Assembly (NCBI GenBank): GCA_001839685.1
Contig: MLAK01000604.1
Coordinates: 1 to 64,000 of the forward strand
DNA from: Tritrichomonas foetus
Taxonomy: Eukaryota > Parabasalia > Tritrichomonadida > Tritrichomonadidae
Length of the DNA stretch: 64,000 nucleotides
Direction of reading: 5' to 3'
The position numbers were made by a program, and so were the translations under genes. Below, piece by piece: positions 29,072 to 40,300 of the stretch (positions are counted from its first letter, which is position 1; every line of letters starts with the position of its first letter). A model generated the notes under the pieces. It saw nothing but the letters and a program-made list of their open reading frames with translations, made no database searches and was not told where the DNA came from.

Positions 29072-29674
29072 ATGAAATTCCCGAAGAAGAAGTTCACCCC
29101 AGAAGAAGACGCTATTTTACTCAAACTCGTGGATAAAATAGGTGCAAAGAAATGGGACACTATAGCCCTCTCCATGCCCGGCCGAAAAGGTCGACAGTGT
29201 CGCGACAGATATATGAATTATCTCAGCCCAGAAGTCAAAAACGACGGCTGGACGGCTGATGAAGATTTACTTCTGATTCAAAAAGTGCAAGAATACGGTA
29301 CCAAATGGTCGAAAATCAGAAAATTCTTCGAGCGGCGAACTGCGTCAGCCCTAAAAAACAGATGGAATTTCAGGCTTTGTCGAATTCAGGAGAAAAGGCT
29401 GAAGGAAATGATAAGTAGTAACACTCCAAAAGATAGCCAGACTGAAGACTCAAGTCAAACCATGAGTGAAAGTGATGATATCAATATTTCGAACGACGTT
29501 GAAAGTTCATCAAAATGCAGCGAAGACGATTCAATAACAACAAAAGAGTCTTTTCTACAAGTGGATGATATTGTAAATGTGATTTTTTGTGATATGAAAA
29601 GTGATGATGAACTCAAATATATTTTTTCAGTGGAAAACAATTTAATTAGGAAGAGTTCTGTTCGATTTTTTTAA
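29072..29674 (+). CDS. R2R3 Myb-like DNA-binding protein
   Basis: 200 aa. Two Myb repeats: residues 7-52 (FTPEEDAILLKLV, KKWDTIALSM, GRKGRQCRDRYMNYL) and 57-102 (GWTADEDLLLIQKV, TKWSKIRKFFE, RTASALKNRWNF). The first Trp of repeat one is replaced by Phe8, as is common in R2. The rest is acidic and Ser-rich (SESDDINIS, SKCSEDDSI), a possible activation or regulatory tail. Small R2R3 proteins of this kind bind promoter Myb elements in trichomonads, and the repeats here fit that class. The target is unknown. Confidence 0.9.
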   Translation: MKFPKKKFTPEEDAILLKLVDKIGAKKWDTIALSMPGRKGRQCRDRYMNYLSPEVKNDGWTADEDLLLIQKVQEYGTKWSKIRKFFERRTASALKNRWNFRLCRIQEKRLKEMISSNTPKDSQTEDSSQTMSESDDINISNDVESSSKCSEDDSITTKESFLQVDDIVNVIFCDMKSDDELKYIFSVENNLIRKSSVRFF

Positions 29675-30524
29675 GGTAGAAATCAATTTAATTTGTTTCG
29701 CCGAATTTTGGCAAAATAGAAATATTTATCGAATTTTATTGAGGATATTTTTTTACATAAAAATTGTTTTGGATTTTTATTTTCTTTCAATTCTTGATTA
29801 TTTTTTAATCATAATATTCAAGTGGTAATTGAATAATTCTGATATAATTCGATTTATGAATTTTGACTAGAAATTTTTAATCGGGTTTTTATATATCTAA
29901 TTTTTGAAATAAAATATCACAATTTCCAAAATTGAATTATTCTCATGTGCAATCTCATAATATAGAAGAAATTTGCTTTTACGTCAAATTAGAATAGATA
30001 AAATTTCCATTTTTATGACAACACTTCTTTCAATCACAATATTTGAATAATCTTCGAAATTCTTTATCACAAAATTGAATACCACTCAATGTTCAATTGA
30101 ATTTAGAATAATGATATAGTGATACATCGGAATTTTAGGCTTGATATTTCATTGAACGAATGGTTTGTTCTTTAAAAGCAACGATATTCACAGAGTTATA
30201 ATTTTCCAAGTTGAGGATCAGAGTTTTCCGAATAATGATGATAAATTAATTTTCTTTGAAAATATATTTTTTCTTAAGAAATATTTCTATGTTGCCGAAC
30301 TTTTTCTAATAGATATTCTGTTTATCAATCATCATTATAAGGGAAACTCTGTTGAGGATATCAAATTGCCGAGAGTTATGTGTACTATCTATTAAATGTC
30401 ATTACTCCAATTAAATTTAGCCTTTCATTAAGGTTCAGGCATATATTCGGACACTCTTTTCAGATAAAATTTTCACATCATATGTCTGCTGTACGTTAAG
30501 CAAAACATTCTGAGAGATATTTTC
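29675..30524. other. AT-rich intergenic region
   Basis: 850 bp. An ORF at 30165-30395 starts with TTG and reads as coding-like for 76 codons, but no family is evident; it may be a relic. Confidence 0.4.
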
Positions 30525-31592
30525 ATGCTCAGCAATATTATACTTGACTTGGAGAAGGATCCAGAGATTGTTGACACAGAAGGAATATTCAAATATGAAG
30601 GCAAAAAAGATCTCAAAACTTTGAAATCGCTCGAAGCAATAGCAGATACCAGAGAGATGTCTTTGACATTTCTCGGCGATTATTTTCCATCTCTTCAAAA
30701 GCTTAGACTGAACAATTCGATTATTCCTAGCATCAGAGATATTTCCTCCTCGCTTTCAAATCTCAGATTTTTATCATTGGCACATTGTAAGCTTACGAAT
30801 TTAGACGGAATTGCGACCATTTCACCGCAGCTTGAGGAGTTATATCTCGCATATAATAAAATATCAGATATCTTTGAATTAATGTCATTAAACAAGCTGG
30901 TTGTTTTGGACATGGAGCAAAACCGCCTTCCTGATATTGAGTCGATCTCATTATTAAATTGTTGTTCAGCTCTCAGGGCCCTAACGCTGATAGGTAATCC
31001 TTGCTCAGAATCCGGCACCTATCGACAGGATGTCATGGAAAAGATTCCGCAAGTTGTCTACCTTGATGAAAAGCGTCTTCGTCCGAAAGTTAAAACACCA
31101 ACCAAAACAAGCAGGGACTCCCAAGTCAGCACACCTACAAGTAATTCTACTCCAAACAGTAATATTATTCAAAGTAATGATCCATCATGCAAGCATGTGC
31201 AGGAAAATTCACTTTTATCAAGAGCTCATGCCCAATCTGCACTTTCACATACTCCAACTGGCACAAAGTCGATTGCATTGACTTTGACGCCAGATAAGAA
31301 AGTTTCCATTATGGAATCACCAGTGATTGTGAAACTTCAAAAAGGTGAGAAATGTGGAATTAAACCAAAATCATCACTTTCCGGATGTAGAAATGAAAAT
31401 AAAGTAATGAGTGAGCAGCTTGAAGATATGGTTAATAATCGTCCACCAACAGCTAGAGGATATCTTGACACATCCTCCAAAAGCGATTTCCCATCGATTA
31501 AACAAAAACCTTCAACTAAGAAAATATTTACTCCACAGATTAAGAGACCAGTTTCCTCTTTCCGTTCATCAAGACTTGCTGATTTGGAGTAA
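30525..31592 (+). CDS. LRRC56/ODA8-like leucine-rich repeat protein
   Basis: 355 aa. Residues 40-185 carry five SDS22-type leucine-rich repeats and an LRR cap. The block DTREMSL (41-47), LRLNNSIIPSIRDI, LAHCKLTNLDGIA, LYLAYNKISDI and IPQVVYLDEKRL follows LRRC56 almost segment by segment (human: DTRENSL, ARCGLADLDGIAS, YNNISDL, IPQLQVLDE). LRRC56/ODA8 assists assembly and intraflagellar transport of outer dynein arms. The C-terminal half is disordered, Ser/Thr/Pro-rich and low complexity. A flagellar role fits this lineage. The fold is certain; orthology is strong by motif order. Confidence 0.8.
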   Translation: MLSNIILDLEKDPEIVDTEGIFKYEGKKDLKTLKSLEAIADTREMSLTFLGDYFPSLQKLRLNNSIIPSIRDISSSLSNLRFLSLAHCKLTNLDGIATISPQLEELYLAYNKISDIFELMSLNKLVVLDMEQNRLPDIESISLLNCCSALRALTLIGNPCSESGTYRQDVMEKIPQVVYLDEKRLRPKVKTPTKTSRDSQVSTPTSNSTPNSNIIQSNDPSCKHVQENSLLSRAHAQSALSHTPTGTKSIALTLTPDKKVSIMESPVIVKLQKGEKCGIKPKSSLSGCRNENKVMSEQLEDMVNNRPPTARGYLDTSSKSDFPSIKQKPSTKKIFTPQIKRPVSSFRSSRLADLE

Positions 31593-31758
31593 TATTAAAT
31601 TGTCATATATTTATTCGTAATAAAAAATATAATAAATATGCCTATTCATATAATAGATATATTGTCTATTACAATGTTACATAAATAAAATGAATATCTA
31701 CTATTTTTTAATTAAATAACAATAACATATATATATATGGATATAACATAAGAAAACA

Positions 31759-34700
31759 TTAAAATACATCTGGGTCATCATCATCACTTAAGAAATCGGA
31801 ATCAAGGATTACATCAGACGAATTTTTGTCTTCTTTATTGCTTTTCGTGTCTTCTTTGTCACTTTCAACAGTAATTGATGCATCAGATTCGACAATAACA
31901 TCAGTAACATCAGTTACTTTATTTAGATCATCGTCATCACTTGACTTTGAACTTTTTGAAACATCACTTGAATCGAAAATCTCAATTAGATCATCGTCAA
32001 CACCACTCGAAAACTCTTCAACATCAATTTCTTCTTGACTGTTTTGTTCCTCTCCAGTTTCTTCCTTCTTCTTTTTCTCCTCCTCCTCTTTCTTCTTTGC
32101 CTCTTCTTCNNNNNNNNNNNNNNNNNNNNNNNNNNNNNNNNNNNNNNNNNNNNNNNNNNNNNNNNNNNNNNNNNNNNNNNNNNNNNNNNNNNNNNNNNNN
32201 NNNNNNNNNNNNNNNNNNNNNNNNNNNNNNNNNNNNNNNNNNNNNNNNNNNNNNNNNNNNNNNNNNNNNNNNNNNNNNNNNNNNNNNNNNNNNNNNNNNN
32301 NNNNNNNNNNNNNNNNNNNNNNNNNNNNNNNNNNNNNNNNNNNNNNNNNNNNNNNNNNNNNNNNNNNNNNNNNNNNNNNNNNNNNNNNNNNNNNNNNNNN
32401 NNNNNNNNNNNNNNNNNNNNNNNNNNNNNNNNNNNNNNNNNNNNNNNNNNNNNNNNNNNNNNNNNNNNNNNNNNNNNNNNNNNNNNNNNNNNNNNNNNNN
32501 NNNNNNNNNNNNNNNNNNNNNNNNNNNNNNNNNNNNNNNNNNNNNNNNNNNNNNNNNNNNNNNNNNNNNNNNNNNNNNNNNNNNNNNNNNNNNNNNNNNN
32601 NNNNNNNNNNNNNNNNNNNNNNNNNNNNNNNNNNNNNNNNNNNNNNNNNNNNNNNNNNNNNNNNNNNNNNNNNNNNNNNNNNNNNNNNNNNNNNNNNNNN
32701 NNNNNNNNNNNNNNNNNNNNNNNNNNNNNNNNNNNNNNNNNNNNNNNNNNNNNNNNNNNNCTCTTCTTCTTCCTCTTTCTTCTTTTTCTCTTCTTCTTCT
32801 TTCTTCTTTTTCTCTTCCTCCTCTTTCTTTTTCTTTTCTTCTTCCTCTTTAGCTTTCTTATCTGCTTCTTCTTTGACTTTCTTATCTGCTTCTTCTTTGA
32901 CTTTCTTATCTGCTTCTTCTTTAGCTTTCTTATCTGCCTCTTCTTTCTTCTTTGCCTCTTCTTCTTCCTCTTTCTTCTTTTTCTCTTCTTCCTCTTTCTT
33001 TTTCTTTTCTTCTTTCTCTTTTGCTTTCTTATCTGCTTCTTCTTTAGCTTTCTTATCTGCCTCTTTTTTCTTTTTCTTTTCTTCTTTCTCTTTAGCTTTC
33101 TTATCGGCCTCTTCTTTCTTTTTCTTTTCTTCTTTCTCTTTGGCTTTCTTATCTGGTTCGGTTGAATTTTCAAATTTGGTTTCTTCCAATTTTATTGACT
33201 GATCTTGTGTTTTTTCATTTTGTGTAAATGTATTTGATGTTTTCAATTTTTCCACGTAATTATCTGGTAATAAAGGTTTCTTTGGCCTTTCAAATTTCTG
33301 TGGTATTTTTTCATCTTTAGGCTGGGATTTTGCATCAGTTTTAGTTTGAGAAGAATCAGCTTTTTCTTTACTTTTCGGTTTTTCAATTTTCTTATCTTCT
33401 TCTTTCTTCTTCAATTTGTTTTCTTCTGTTTTGTCCTTATCTGAATCATTCTTCTTTTCATCATTTTGATTTTTCTTCTTCTTCTCTTTTTGTTCATTTT
33501 TGATATCATTGTCAGTTTTAGGTTTTGATGTTTCACTTTTTTCTTTAGATGACGCATCACATTTCGATTTTGATGTGTCGCTTTTTTGTGTAGATATCAC
33601 TTTGGATGGAATGGTCTTGCGAAGGGGTTTCTTTACTTGGCCATCATTTGAAATAATTTTACCAAAAAATTCAATTCCGCTCAAACACAAAATATTGACA
33701 CCATCATAAGTATTTCCTATTTGCGTAAGCTTGATAAATCTGCACTCATTAAAACCTTGACATTTCCAAACATTTGGTACAAATTTTCGATCCATTTGCA
33801 TTGCATTTGTCTTTTTATCTAATTGGAACCAAACCTTACCATCGAATGATCCAGTTAACTCCCAACTGCGCATATGCCAGAATTTACCACTTTTTAAGGT
33901 GTATCTACATGGCTGAATTCGATGTTTAAGAAATTCGAATGTGATTGATTGATGTGTTTCATTGGCACTATACCACTGTTGTTTATGACGTGGTGAAATG
34001 AGAATTTGAGGGTTATTTGATGAAGTTACAACATTTATTGATTTTCCATCATTTCTCAATTTTTTAAACACGCCGTCTGGATAATCATCACTATTAAATA
34101 ATTCAAGAGATGAAATAATTAATGCATTTGTATTATCTTCTGGAAAGAATTTATGAGAAGTAAGTTTAAAATTGGAATAACTTGAACTTTTTTGATTAAG
34201 TTTAATGTCAATGCTTTTATGAGGTTTGATCAATTCTTCCGGTGATTCTTGTTCATCAATAATTTTCCATTCATTTTCGTTCTCCTTTGAACCACTTAAT
34301 GTCCATTCTCTTGAGTTCCATTTAAATGAATTCCGAATAGTATATGAATCAATCTTCACTGGTTCTGGGAGATTAAATATAATGAACGGTTCATCACCTG
34401 TGATAATAAAATTATCTCGATTGGATGAATTGGTAAAATTTTGAGGATCATGTGAAGTTGTTGATATTTTTAAAAATTTATTCAAAAACGGTTCGCCATC
34501 ACTTTCTAAAGATAATTGAGCAAAAACACCAAAATAAGGTAAAGACATTTTCAAAAATTGACCTCTCGGGGAATTTGGGGAATTTGGTGAAGCTGTTCTT
34601 GCTTTTTTATCGATTTTTGGTAAATTATTTTTCTTTTTAGATTGGAGTGAAGGTTCAATAATTTTCCCGCTTTTATAATTATTTGATGTTTTGAATATAG

Positions 34701-35343
34701 TTTTATCTGAGATTAACTCAAATAGGTGATCTTGTTTGATTTTGGAATTTTCTATGATAGAAAAAAATTCACCTTTTAAATTCGGATATTTTCTGAAGTG
34801 AAGAATTAAAAAGCGTTTCAGTAATTCTCTGTTTATATTTAATTCAACAGAAATTTCAATCACAGCTTTAATTAATTTCAATGGCATTAAATGCATAGAT
34901 TCACTTTTATACATATTATTTAATTCTGATGTACTTTTGAATGAATCTTTTGTTGGCAATTTATCTTCCATATCAAAATCGCCGATCAAACTCGCGATTT
35001 TGACTTCTGTTTCTGACTCTCCGTTTAAGAATGTTTCGAGTAGTTTTTTGATTGGCGGACATTTCCACTGATTTGCGAGCTTTAAAATTGAAATTGCAGA
35101 ATTGAGAGTTAAATCGGCCTGCTGTCCATGAACCAATTGCAGAAATAGTAAGAAATCGTTATCATTCAATTTGTCGTTTGTTTCGAGCGATTTTATCTTT
35201 TCGTTGAAATATTTCTCTTTGAAATATTCTGAAACCGAAGATAAAACGAAGGCGTTTGCGAGAAAAGTTGTTTTATTATTGTGGATTATTTTAAAATCGC
35301 GCGGGTATTCAATCGAAAGCTGATAAGAGCGCAACTTGCTCAT
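31759..35343 (-). CDS. BTB-like, discoidin and K/E-rich repeat protein (contains gap)
   Basis: About 1194 codons including 217 unknown. The N-terminus (1-110) looks like a BTB/POZ domain (FKIIHNNKTTFLANAFVLSS onward). Two F5/8 type C (discoidin-like) domains follow: the first includes YTIRNSFKWNSREWTLSG, the second MRSWELTGSFDGKVWFQLD and ends near GIEFFGKI. Then a long charged region of AKEEADKK/KKKEEEE repeats, interrupted by 651 Ns, and an acidic Ser/Asp-rich tail. Frame is conserved on both sides of the gap. BTB plus F5/8C proteins with charged tails are a trichomonad family. ATG at 35343 is the first in frame. The role is probably scaffolding or an E3-adaptor; unproven. Confidence 0.75.
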   Translation of the reverse strand: MSKLRSYQLSIEYPRDFKIIHNNKTTFLANAFVLSSVSEYFKEKYFNEKIKSLETNDKLNDNDFLLFLQLVHGQQADLTLNSAISILKLANQWKCPPIKKLLETFLNGESETEVKIASLIGDFDMEDKLPTKDSFKSTSELNNMYKSESMHLMPLKLIKAVIEISVELNINRELLKRFLILHFRKYPNLKGEFFSIIENSKIKQDHLFELISDKTIFKTSNNYKSGKIIEPSLQSKKKNNLPKIDKKARTASPNSPNSPRGQFLKMSLPYFGVFAQLSLESDGEPFLNKFLKISTTSHDPQNFTNSSNRDNFIITGDEPFIIFNLPEPVKIDSYTIRNSFKWNSREWTLSGSKENENEWKIIDEQESPEELIKPHKSIDIKLNQKSSSYSNFKLTSHKFFPEDNTNALIISSLELFNSDDYPDGVFKKLRNDGKSINVVTSSNNPQILISPRHKQQWYSANETHQSITFEFLKHRIQPCRYTLKSGKFWHMRSWELTGSFDGKVWFQLDKKTNAMQMDRKFVPNVWKCQGFNECRFIKLTQIGNTYDGVNILCLSGIEFFGKIISNDGQVKKPLRKTIPSKVISTQKSDTSKSKCDASSKEKSETSKPKTDNDIKNEQKEKKKKNQNDEKKNDSDKDKTEENKLKKKEEDKKIEKPKSKEKADSSQTKTDAKSQPKDEKIPQKFERPKKPLLPDNYVEKLKTSNTFTQNEKTQDQSIKLEETKFENSTEPDKKAKEKEEKKKKEEADKKAKEKEEKKKKKEADKKAKEEADKKAKEKEEKKKKEEEEKKKKEEEEEAKKKEEADKKAKEEADKKVKEEADKKVKEEADKKAKEEEEKKKKEEEEKKKKEEEEKKKKEEEEEXXXXXXXXXXXXXXXXXXXXXXXXXXXXXXXXXXXXXXXXXXXXXXXXXXXXXXXXXXXXXXXXXXXXXXXXXXXXXXXXXXXXXXXXXXXXXXXXXXXXXXXXXXXXXXXXXXXXXXXXXXXXXXXXXXXXXXXXXXXXXXXXXXXXXXXXXXXXXXXXXXXXXXXXXXXXXXXXXXXXXXXXXXXXXXXXXXXXXXXXXXXXXXXXXXXXXXXXXEEEAKKKEEEEKKKKEETGEEQNSQEEIDVEEFSSGVDDDLIEIFDSSDVSKSSKSSDDDDLNKVTDVTDVIVESDASITVESDKEDTKSNKEDKNSSDVILDSDFLSDDDDPDVF
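32041..33170 (-). repeat. Low-complexity K/E codon repeats around an assembly gap
   Basis: Purine-rich (on the minus strand) imperfect repeats of GAA/AAG codons with 24- to 33-bp higher-order units encoding AKEEADKK and KKKKEEEE. The 651-base N run 32110-32760 lies inside and probably marks unresolved copies, so the true length of the protein is unknown. Confidence 0.85.
32110..32760. other. Assembly gap (651 N)
   Basis: Run of N inside the repeat-coding part of the BTB/discoidin gene. Its length is a multiple of three and preserves frame, but gap size may be an estimate. Confidence 0.95.
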
Positions 35344-35524
35344 CAAAAAATTAAAGATTTTAAAAATTTGAAAGAAATAAACGGGTTTTCTAATTAATTC
35401 AGAATTTTTGTTAACGAAAATTTAGTTAACCTAAGTTCTTCCTAAAGAGAACAGAGATTGACTCAAATAGAGAGTAAAAGCTTTATAGTTTTTGGAATGT
35501 ATGTTTTTATTATAAGATAATCCT

Positions 35525-36160
35525 TCATTGGTTCTTTTTACAAATATACATGAAAAAGTGAAAACTTTTCTTTGGTTCGATTGTAATCACATCAACTGTC
35601 CAATTATAAATATCTCTTTCAAAAAGCCTTTTCCTGAAATGCGGCTGGCCAAAAGTGATTTGAACAAAAACGCCACCTGGTTTCAAAACTCTGTGAATCT
35701 CCGAAAAATACTTTTCTGAAATTTCGAGAGCTTCTTCATCAAGCGTCCATTTGTCAGCTTTTTCTGTGATCAAAGCATCAAGTGTGGCCTTGTCAAGCTC
35801 AAAGTCAAATGATGAATCATCATACGGAAATTTTTCAAGGAGATTGACAATCTCCCATTTCATTCCACGTGTGTCTGATTCTGACATTAATTGAATGCAT
35901 GAAGGAGAAACGTCACAATTTGTGATATTTTTATATCCATGATCAAAGAGGGTTTCTTGAATGCGGGAAATCCCACATCCAAGATGAAGAATATGAGAAT
36001 CAAGAGAAGGGATGCTTTTGCAAAGCATTTCAATGAAATCTGGATCATCAGATCCAGTATACCATTCGTAGATATCATTTTTTTTACATTTTTTAAATTC
36101 ACCATCCCACCATTTGGGAACAGCATAGAGTGAGTTGTCGGGTGCTTCAAAATCGGACAT
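35525..36160 (-). CDS. EEF1AKMT4-like methyltransferase
   Basis: 211 aa class I SAM-dependent methyltransferase. Motif I LHLGCGIS (58-65), acidic end of strand two at Asp83 (NCDVS), then FDFELDKATLDAL (118-130), the post-motif signature of the EEF1AKMT4/METTL13-type group (human FDVVLEKGTLDALL). LKPGGVFVQITFGQPHFRKR closes the fold as in EEF1AKMT4. The N-terminus WWDGEFKK...YEWYTG also matches. Human EEF1AKMT4 methylates a lysine of elongation factor 1A. Full-length for the family. Substrate by homology only. Confidence 0.85.
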   Translation of the reverse strand: MSDFEAPDNSLYAVPKWWDGEFKKCKKNDIYEWYTGSDDPDFIEMLCKSIPSLDSHILHLGCGISRIQETLFDHGYKNITNCDVSPSCIQLMSESDTRGMKWEIVNLLEKFPYDDSSFDFELDKATLDALITEKADKWTLDEEALEISEKYFSEIHRVLKPGGVFVQITFGQPHFRKRLFERDIYNWTVDVITIEPKKSFHFFMYICKKNQ

Positions 36161-36513
36161 TTTCTTTGCAAGTAAAATTCACCTATCTATTTCACCATTC
36201 TATGGCCAAAAAGAATGACTCTGTTTTTACCATTGAATTATCTTTGGGGCTCTCAAATCTATCGTAAATATTTCAGATTTTCACCTGAAGATTTGAACGA
36301 TATTTCCCATATTTTCAACGCTAGAAATCCGTTAAATTGAAAAAATCCGACTTTTTGTATAAAGATTTTATTTCAATAGATTGATTCACTATTCAATTGC
36401 CTGCAAATTTCTGAGATTTGATACTGAAAATTTTTTCTATTTTCTAACAATTTCCAAAAAATTTTCAAACTTTTTAAGACAATTTCTTAACTCCTTTAAT
36501 TCATTTTCTATTT
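36161..36513. other. Divergent intergenic region
   Basis: 350 bp between two divergent genes. No further gene. Confidence 0.5.
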
Positions 36514-37074
36514 ATGCATAGAGGCTACACCAACAACAACAACAAAATGACAAACTCGAAACTTACGGTGATTCTTGACCTCGACAATACATTAATATTC
36601 TCTAAATATGCAAAATCATCTACAACGTTAAGCGATTTTCTAATAACAATAAACGAAAATGGACATTATGTTGACATTGCAGTCAACAAGCGCCCGAAGT
36701 TGGACTACTTCCTTTCAACGTTATCAAAAATAGCTACACTATTTTTATTCACTGCAGCCAGCCGCGATTATGCCGAAGAAATTTTATCACAAATAGATCC
36801 CTTCAATATTTACTTCGAAAAAGTTTTCACACGCGAGGACTGCAAGCTGACAAGTGAAGGAATATACAAAAAAGACTATTCAAAATGCATCACAAACTTT
36901 TCACGAACAATAATAATCGACGACATTCCCACGAATTTTATCGACTATAAAGACAATGGCCTACCCATCGCACCTTTTAAAGGACAGACAATGGACAACG
37001 AACTAAATAGGATAATTCAGATTATTTCTGTTTTGAATACTGTCCCTGATGTGAGGCTCTTAAAGCGTGTTTGA
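36514..37074 (+). CDS. FCP1/SCP-like (NIF) HAD phosphatase
   Basis: 186 aa. Catalytic DLDNTL (22-27) carries the two aspartates of the DxDxT motif, FLFTAAS (77-83) supplies the second motif, Lys residues near 119-120 the third, and TIIIDDIP (132-139) the metal-binding Asp pair. The arrangement is that of the SCP/NIF family, which removes phosphate from Ser of the RNA polymerase II C-terminal domain or other phosphoproteins. There is no BRCT domain, as in small SCPs. A second Met at residue 12 (36547) is an alternative start. Trichomonad Pol II tails are divergent, so the substrate is open. Confidence 0.85.
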   Translation: MHRGYTNNNNKMTNSKLTVILDLDNTLIFSKYAKSSTTLSDFLITINENGHYVDIAVNKRPKLDYFLSTLSKIATLFLFTAASRDYAEEILSQIDPFNIYFEKVFTREDCKLTSEGIYKKDYSKCITNFSRTIIIDDIPTNFIDYKDNGLPIAPFKGQTMDNELNRIIQIISVLNTVPDVRLLKRV

Positions 37075-37386
37075 ATAAAGTGTGATATAAAACTATTTAT
37101 TATTTTCTTTTTCTTTTATTTCTTTTATTTATTCTTTCTTGATTAAAATATGAAATTTCTCTAAAAACATCAAGGATTAGCATACTACAGCTTGTCAATA
37201 ACACGAAATGTCATTCAATGAATATATTCAACTCAAAAAGCATGTGCTTATCTAAATATGTTGGTGAGCCTGGAATTATTCATAATATGTAACTTTATAA
37301 AGGAAAGAAAATATTAAATGATCAATATAAGCAGCCATGCACGAAAATAAGAAAATATGATTGAAAAACAGAGAAAAAATAAAACT
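37075..37386. other. Intergenic between convergent genes
   Basis: AT-rich DNA; no gene or repeat seen. Confidence 0.5.
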
Positions 37387-40300
37387 TTAAAAAACATTAA
37401 TTACATTTCCGTCAACAATTGATAATGAAGATAATACACCTTCACTTCTTAAGTCCGAACTCGGTAGATAACATGCATTTGTAAACTCTGGCACAATCAC
37501 TGCTTTAAACTGCAATTTTAAGTTTTCAGAAAGTTTCTTTTCACTTTCATCATTTGGTATTATCGAATACAAGCACGCTAATTCATGAATTAAGCCGTCA
37601 AAGCATTCAATTTCGCTTTCCCAATTCACTACAGTTGCCAGTCTTTCCAAAAAGAAAGGGAAACTCGACAAACTTGGTCGATAACCTCTCACAACATCAG
37701 GCATTGCTTTTATACAACCATTTTGATAAGATATTGAAAAATAATCCAGAAGCATTTTATTTGTTCTTTCATCACCTAAAATCTCTTTAATTTGGTCACG
37801 GATACTATCATCATTAAATTCGAGTTGATTTATATCAATTTCTACATTAAAAGCAGGAAAGTTTGCAAAGAGCTCTAAAAATTTATGATAAAGTAAATCT
37901 TTCATCATTCCAAAAACATTAAAAATATGTAAATTTCCATTTGCTGCAAAAATGACACTTTTTGTTCCTAAAAAACCAATGAATTCCATGCTTTGATAAA
38001 GCGTTTTAAGTTGATGATCATAAATTTCTTCACGAAGTTTTCTTAAACTTAAAATGCTTTCAAGTTTAATGACTCTAAATGGTCTTTTGGTTGCTGGTTC
38101 AGTATTTTTGAAAAGATCTTCAAGAGTTTGCAATTTAGGATCTTTTATGGAATTGTTTATTCGTTTTGGGCTTCGTTTTGGTTCATATTTTAGGTCATCG
38201 AAAACATTAACTTTCTTTTTTCCTTTTTCAGGTGATAAATTTTGTCGTTTTTCAATGCTCTCTTTGGCTTTTTGTTGAAGAGAAGGCGCAAATCCCGGAA
38301 GATCAGTGATTACATCATTATCATCAAGAATTGGATCGATAATTGGTATTTCTTGGATGATTTCATCTTTTTTACTTTTAATTTCTTCAATCTTTTGCCC
38401 AAATTGAACAACAATATCTCTCTCATCTTTTTCTAGATTCAGTTTGGTGTTTAATTCATTATTTGACTCAGTGGTTTTATTGTTAGTCAATTGTTGTTCA
38501 TTGACATGCGAAAGAAATTGTGATGTTGGTTCATTTAGAGGCTGGTCATCATTTTTATTATTGATTTTGTTGGCAAGTGAAGAAAAGTCAAAACCCAGAG
38601 ATTTTTTAGTTGGTGTTTCTGTGGATTTGGTTAAAGTCATTAAAGCATTCATTATATTTCGGTTTTTGAGCATTTCTTTTTCATCATCAGAATCATAATT
38701 TGAACTTTTGTTCTTGTGCGAATGACTTGATTTTTCATTTGAAATGAGATTTGAATAAATATTAGATGATGTAATATTTATATCGTCATCGTCATCGTCA
38801 TCATCGAGAAAACTCTTTTTTCTATCTTTATTCGTGACTGAAGAAGTCAAATTTCGAATGTATTCGGAGTTATTAGATGTTAGGATTGTGTCTTTATTTA
38901 ATTTTGATGGGTTTTGCGAAAAAGAGGATATATTGTCGAGGTTTTCATGTGTTTTTTTACTTATGGGTGCTTTTGAGAAAGAAACTTCTGTTTCGTTGGA
39001 TTTATTAGGTGGATTGAATGCGGAAAACAAATTTGTCTGAATTGTCGAGGCTTTCTGACTTTGACTGTGTATCACATTTTTGGTTATATTTTGATTTTGA
39101 TCCAATTGCTCTTTTCTTTTTTCATTTTCATTATCTTTATTCAAGACTATTTCGTTGTTGCTTGGGAAAATAACTTTTGTTGAAGTTGGAATCGAATTTA
39201 TATGTGAATTTGAGTATTCAAGTGAAAAACTAGTATTTATTTGTTGAGAAATTCCAGCATCAGCCTGTGAAATTTGTGGTGTCTGATTCATAGTCAAATT
39301 TTGATTATTATTTGGCGATTGATTATTTAATAATACTAAATTATTTTGGTTTATATTTTCGAGATTTTCTCCATTTTCGGGATTTTCGAGATTGAGTATT
39401 TGTTGAGGGTGGTTTTGTAGTTCTTTTTCAATGATTTGTTTTTCCATTTCTTCTTCTTCAATTTCAGTTTCTTTTGTTTTCTTTTCCGGAATTTCGGAAA
39501 AAGCAGAAATTATTGTTTGATTTTTTATCATTTTTTTCGATTTATTGGTTTTTGTTGCCTGATGAATTGAGAAAGCACTATTATTTTGAGTTTTATTGGA
39601 ATGTTCAGCAATAATTTTGTTTACTCTTTCACAAATTCCTTCAACAATTTCTTTCTCACCAAGAAATTGAACTTTTTCTTTTTTTGGGTGAACATTCACA
39701 TCAACGTTCTGAGAAGGCATAGTTAGGGTTATAAAGCTGAAAGGAAGTGAAGATCCATAAATTTCTTCGAGTCCTTTTTGTAAAGTCTGATTCTTTACTA
39801 ATCTTCCATTTATGAATAAAGCATTAGCTTTCTTCTTGACTTTTGTATTCGTTTCACTCATAAAAACTTCGACATAAACATTTCCAGGGAGTTCAAAATT
39901 TAGCCTGAAAAAATTAATATCATCTATTCCAAAAATGAGTCTTAAAACGGATTCTGAAGATGATGCATTTCCATATGTGACCAAAGTTTCTTTATGATCA
40001 GATTTTACGGTAAAACTGATTTGCGGGTGAATTATTGAATATTTTGAAATAATGTCAGAAATTTTTCGTGATTCAGCTGTTGGTTTAATTCCCTGTAGTC
40101 TTAGTGGATAATTATAAAACAAATCACGTGCTTCTATTGTTGTGCCTACTGGATAAGCAATATGACCAACATGCCCAATCATTTCACCATCTAAATAATT
40201 TGCAACTGAGCCGACTGGGTCATTTTCTGTCTTCGTAATAATTTTTAAATGCGTTACACACGAAATTGAATGAAGAGCCTCTCCTCTAAATCCAAAAGTA

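Noticed and set aside
30165..30395. 76-codon ORF before the LRRC56-like gene
   Set aside because: TTG start, no domain, isolated; possibly a relic but not supportable as a gene.
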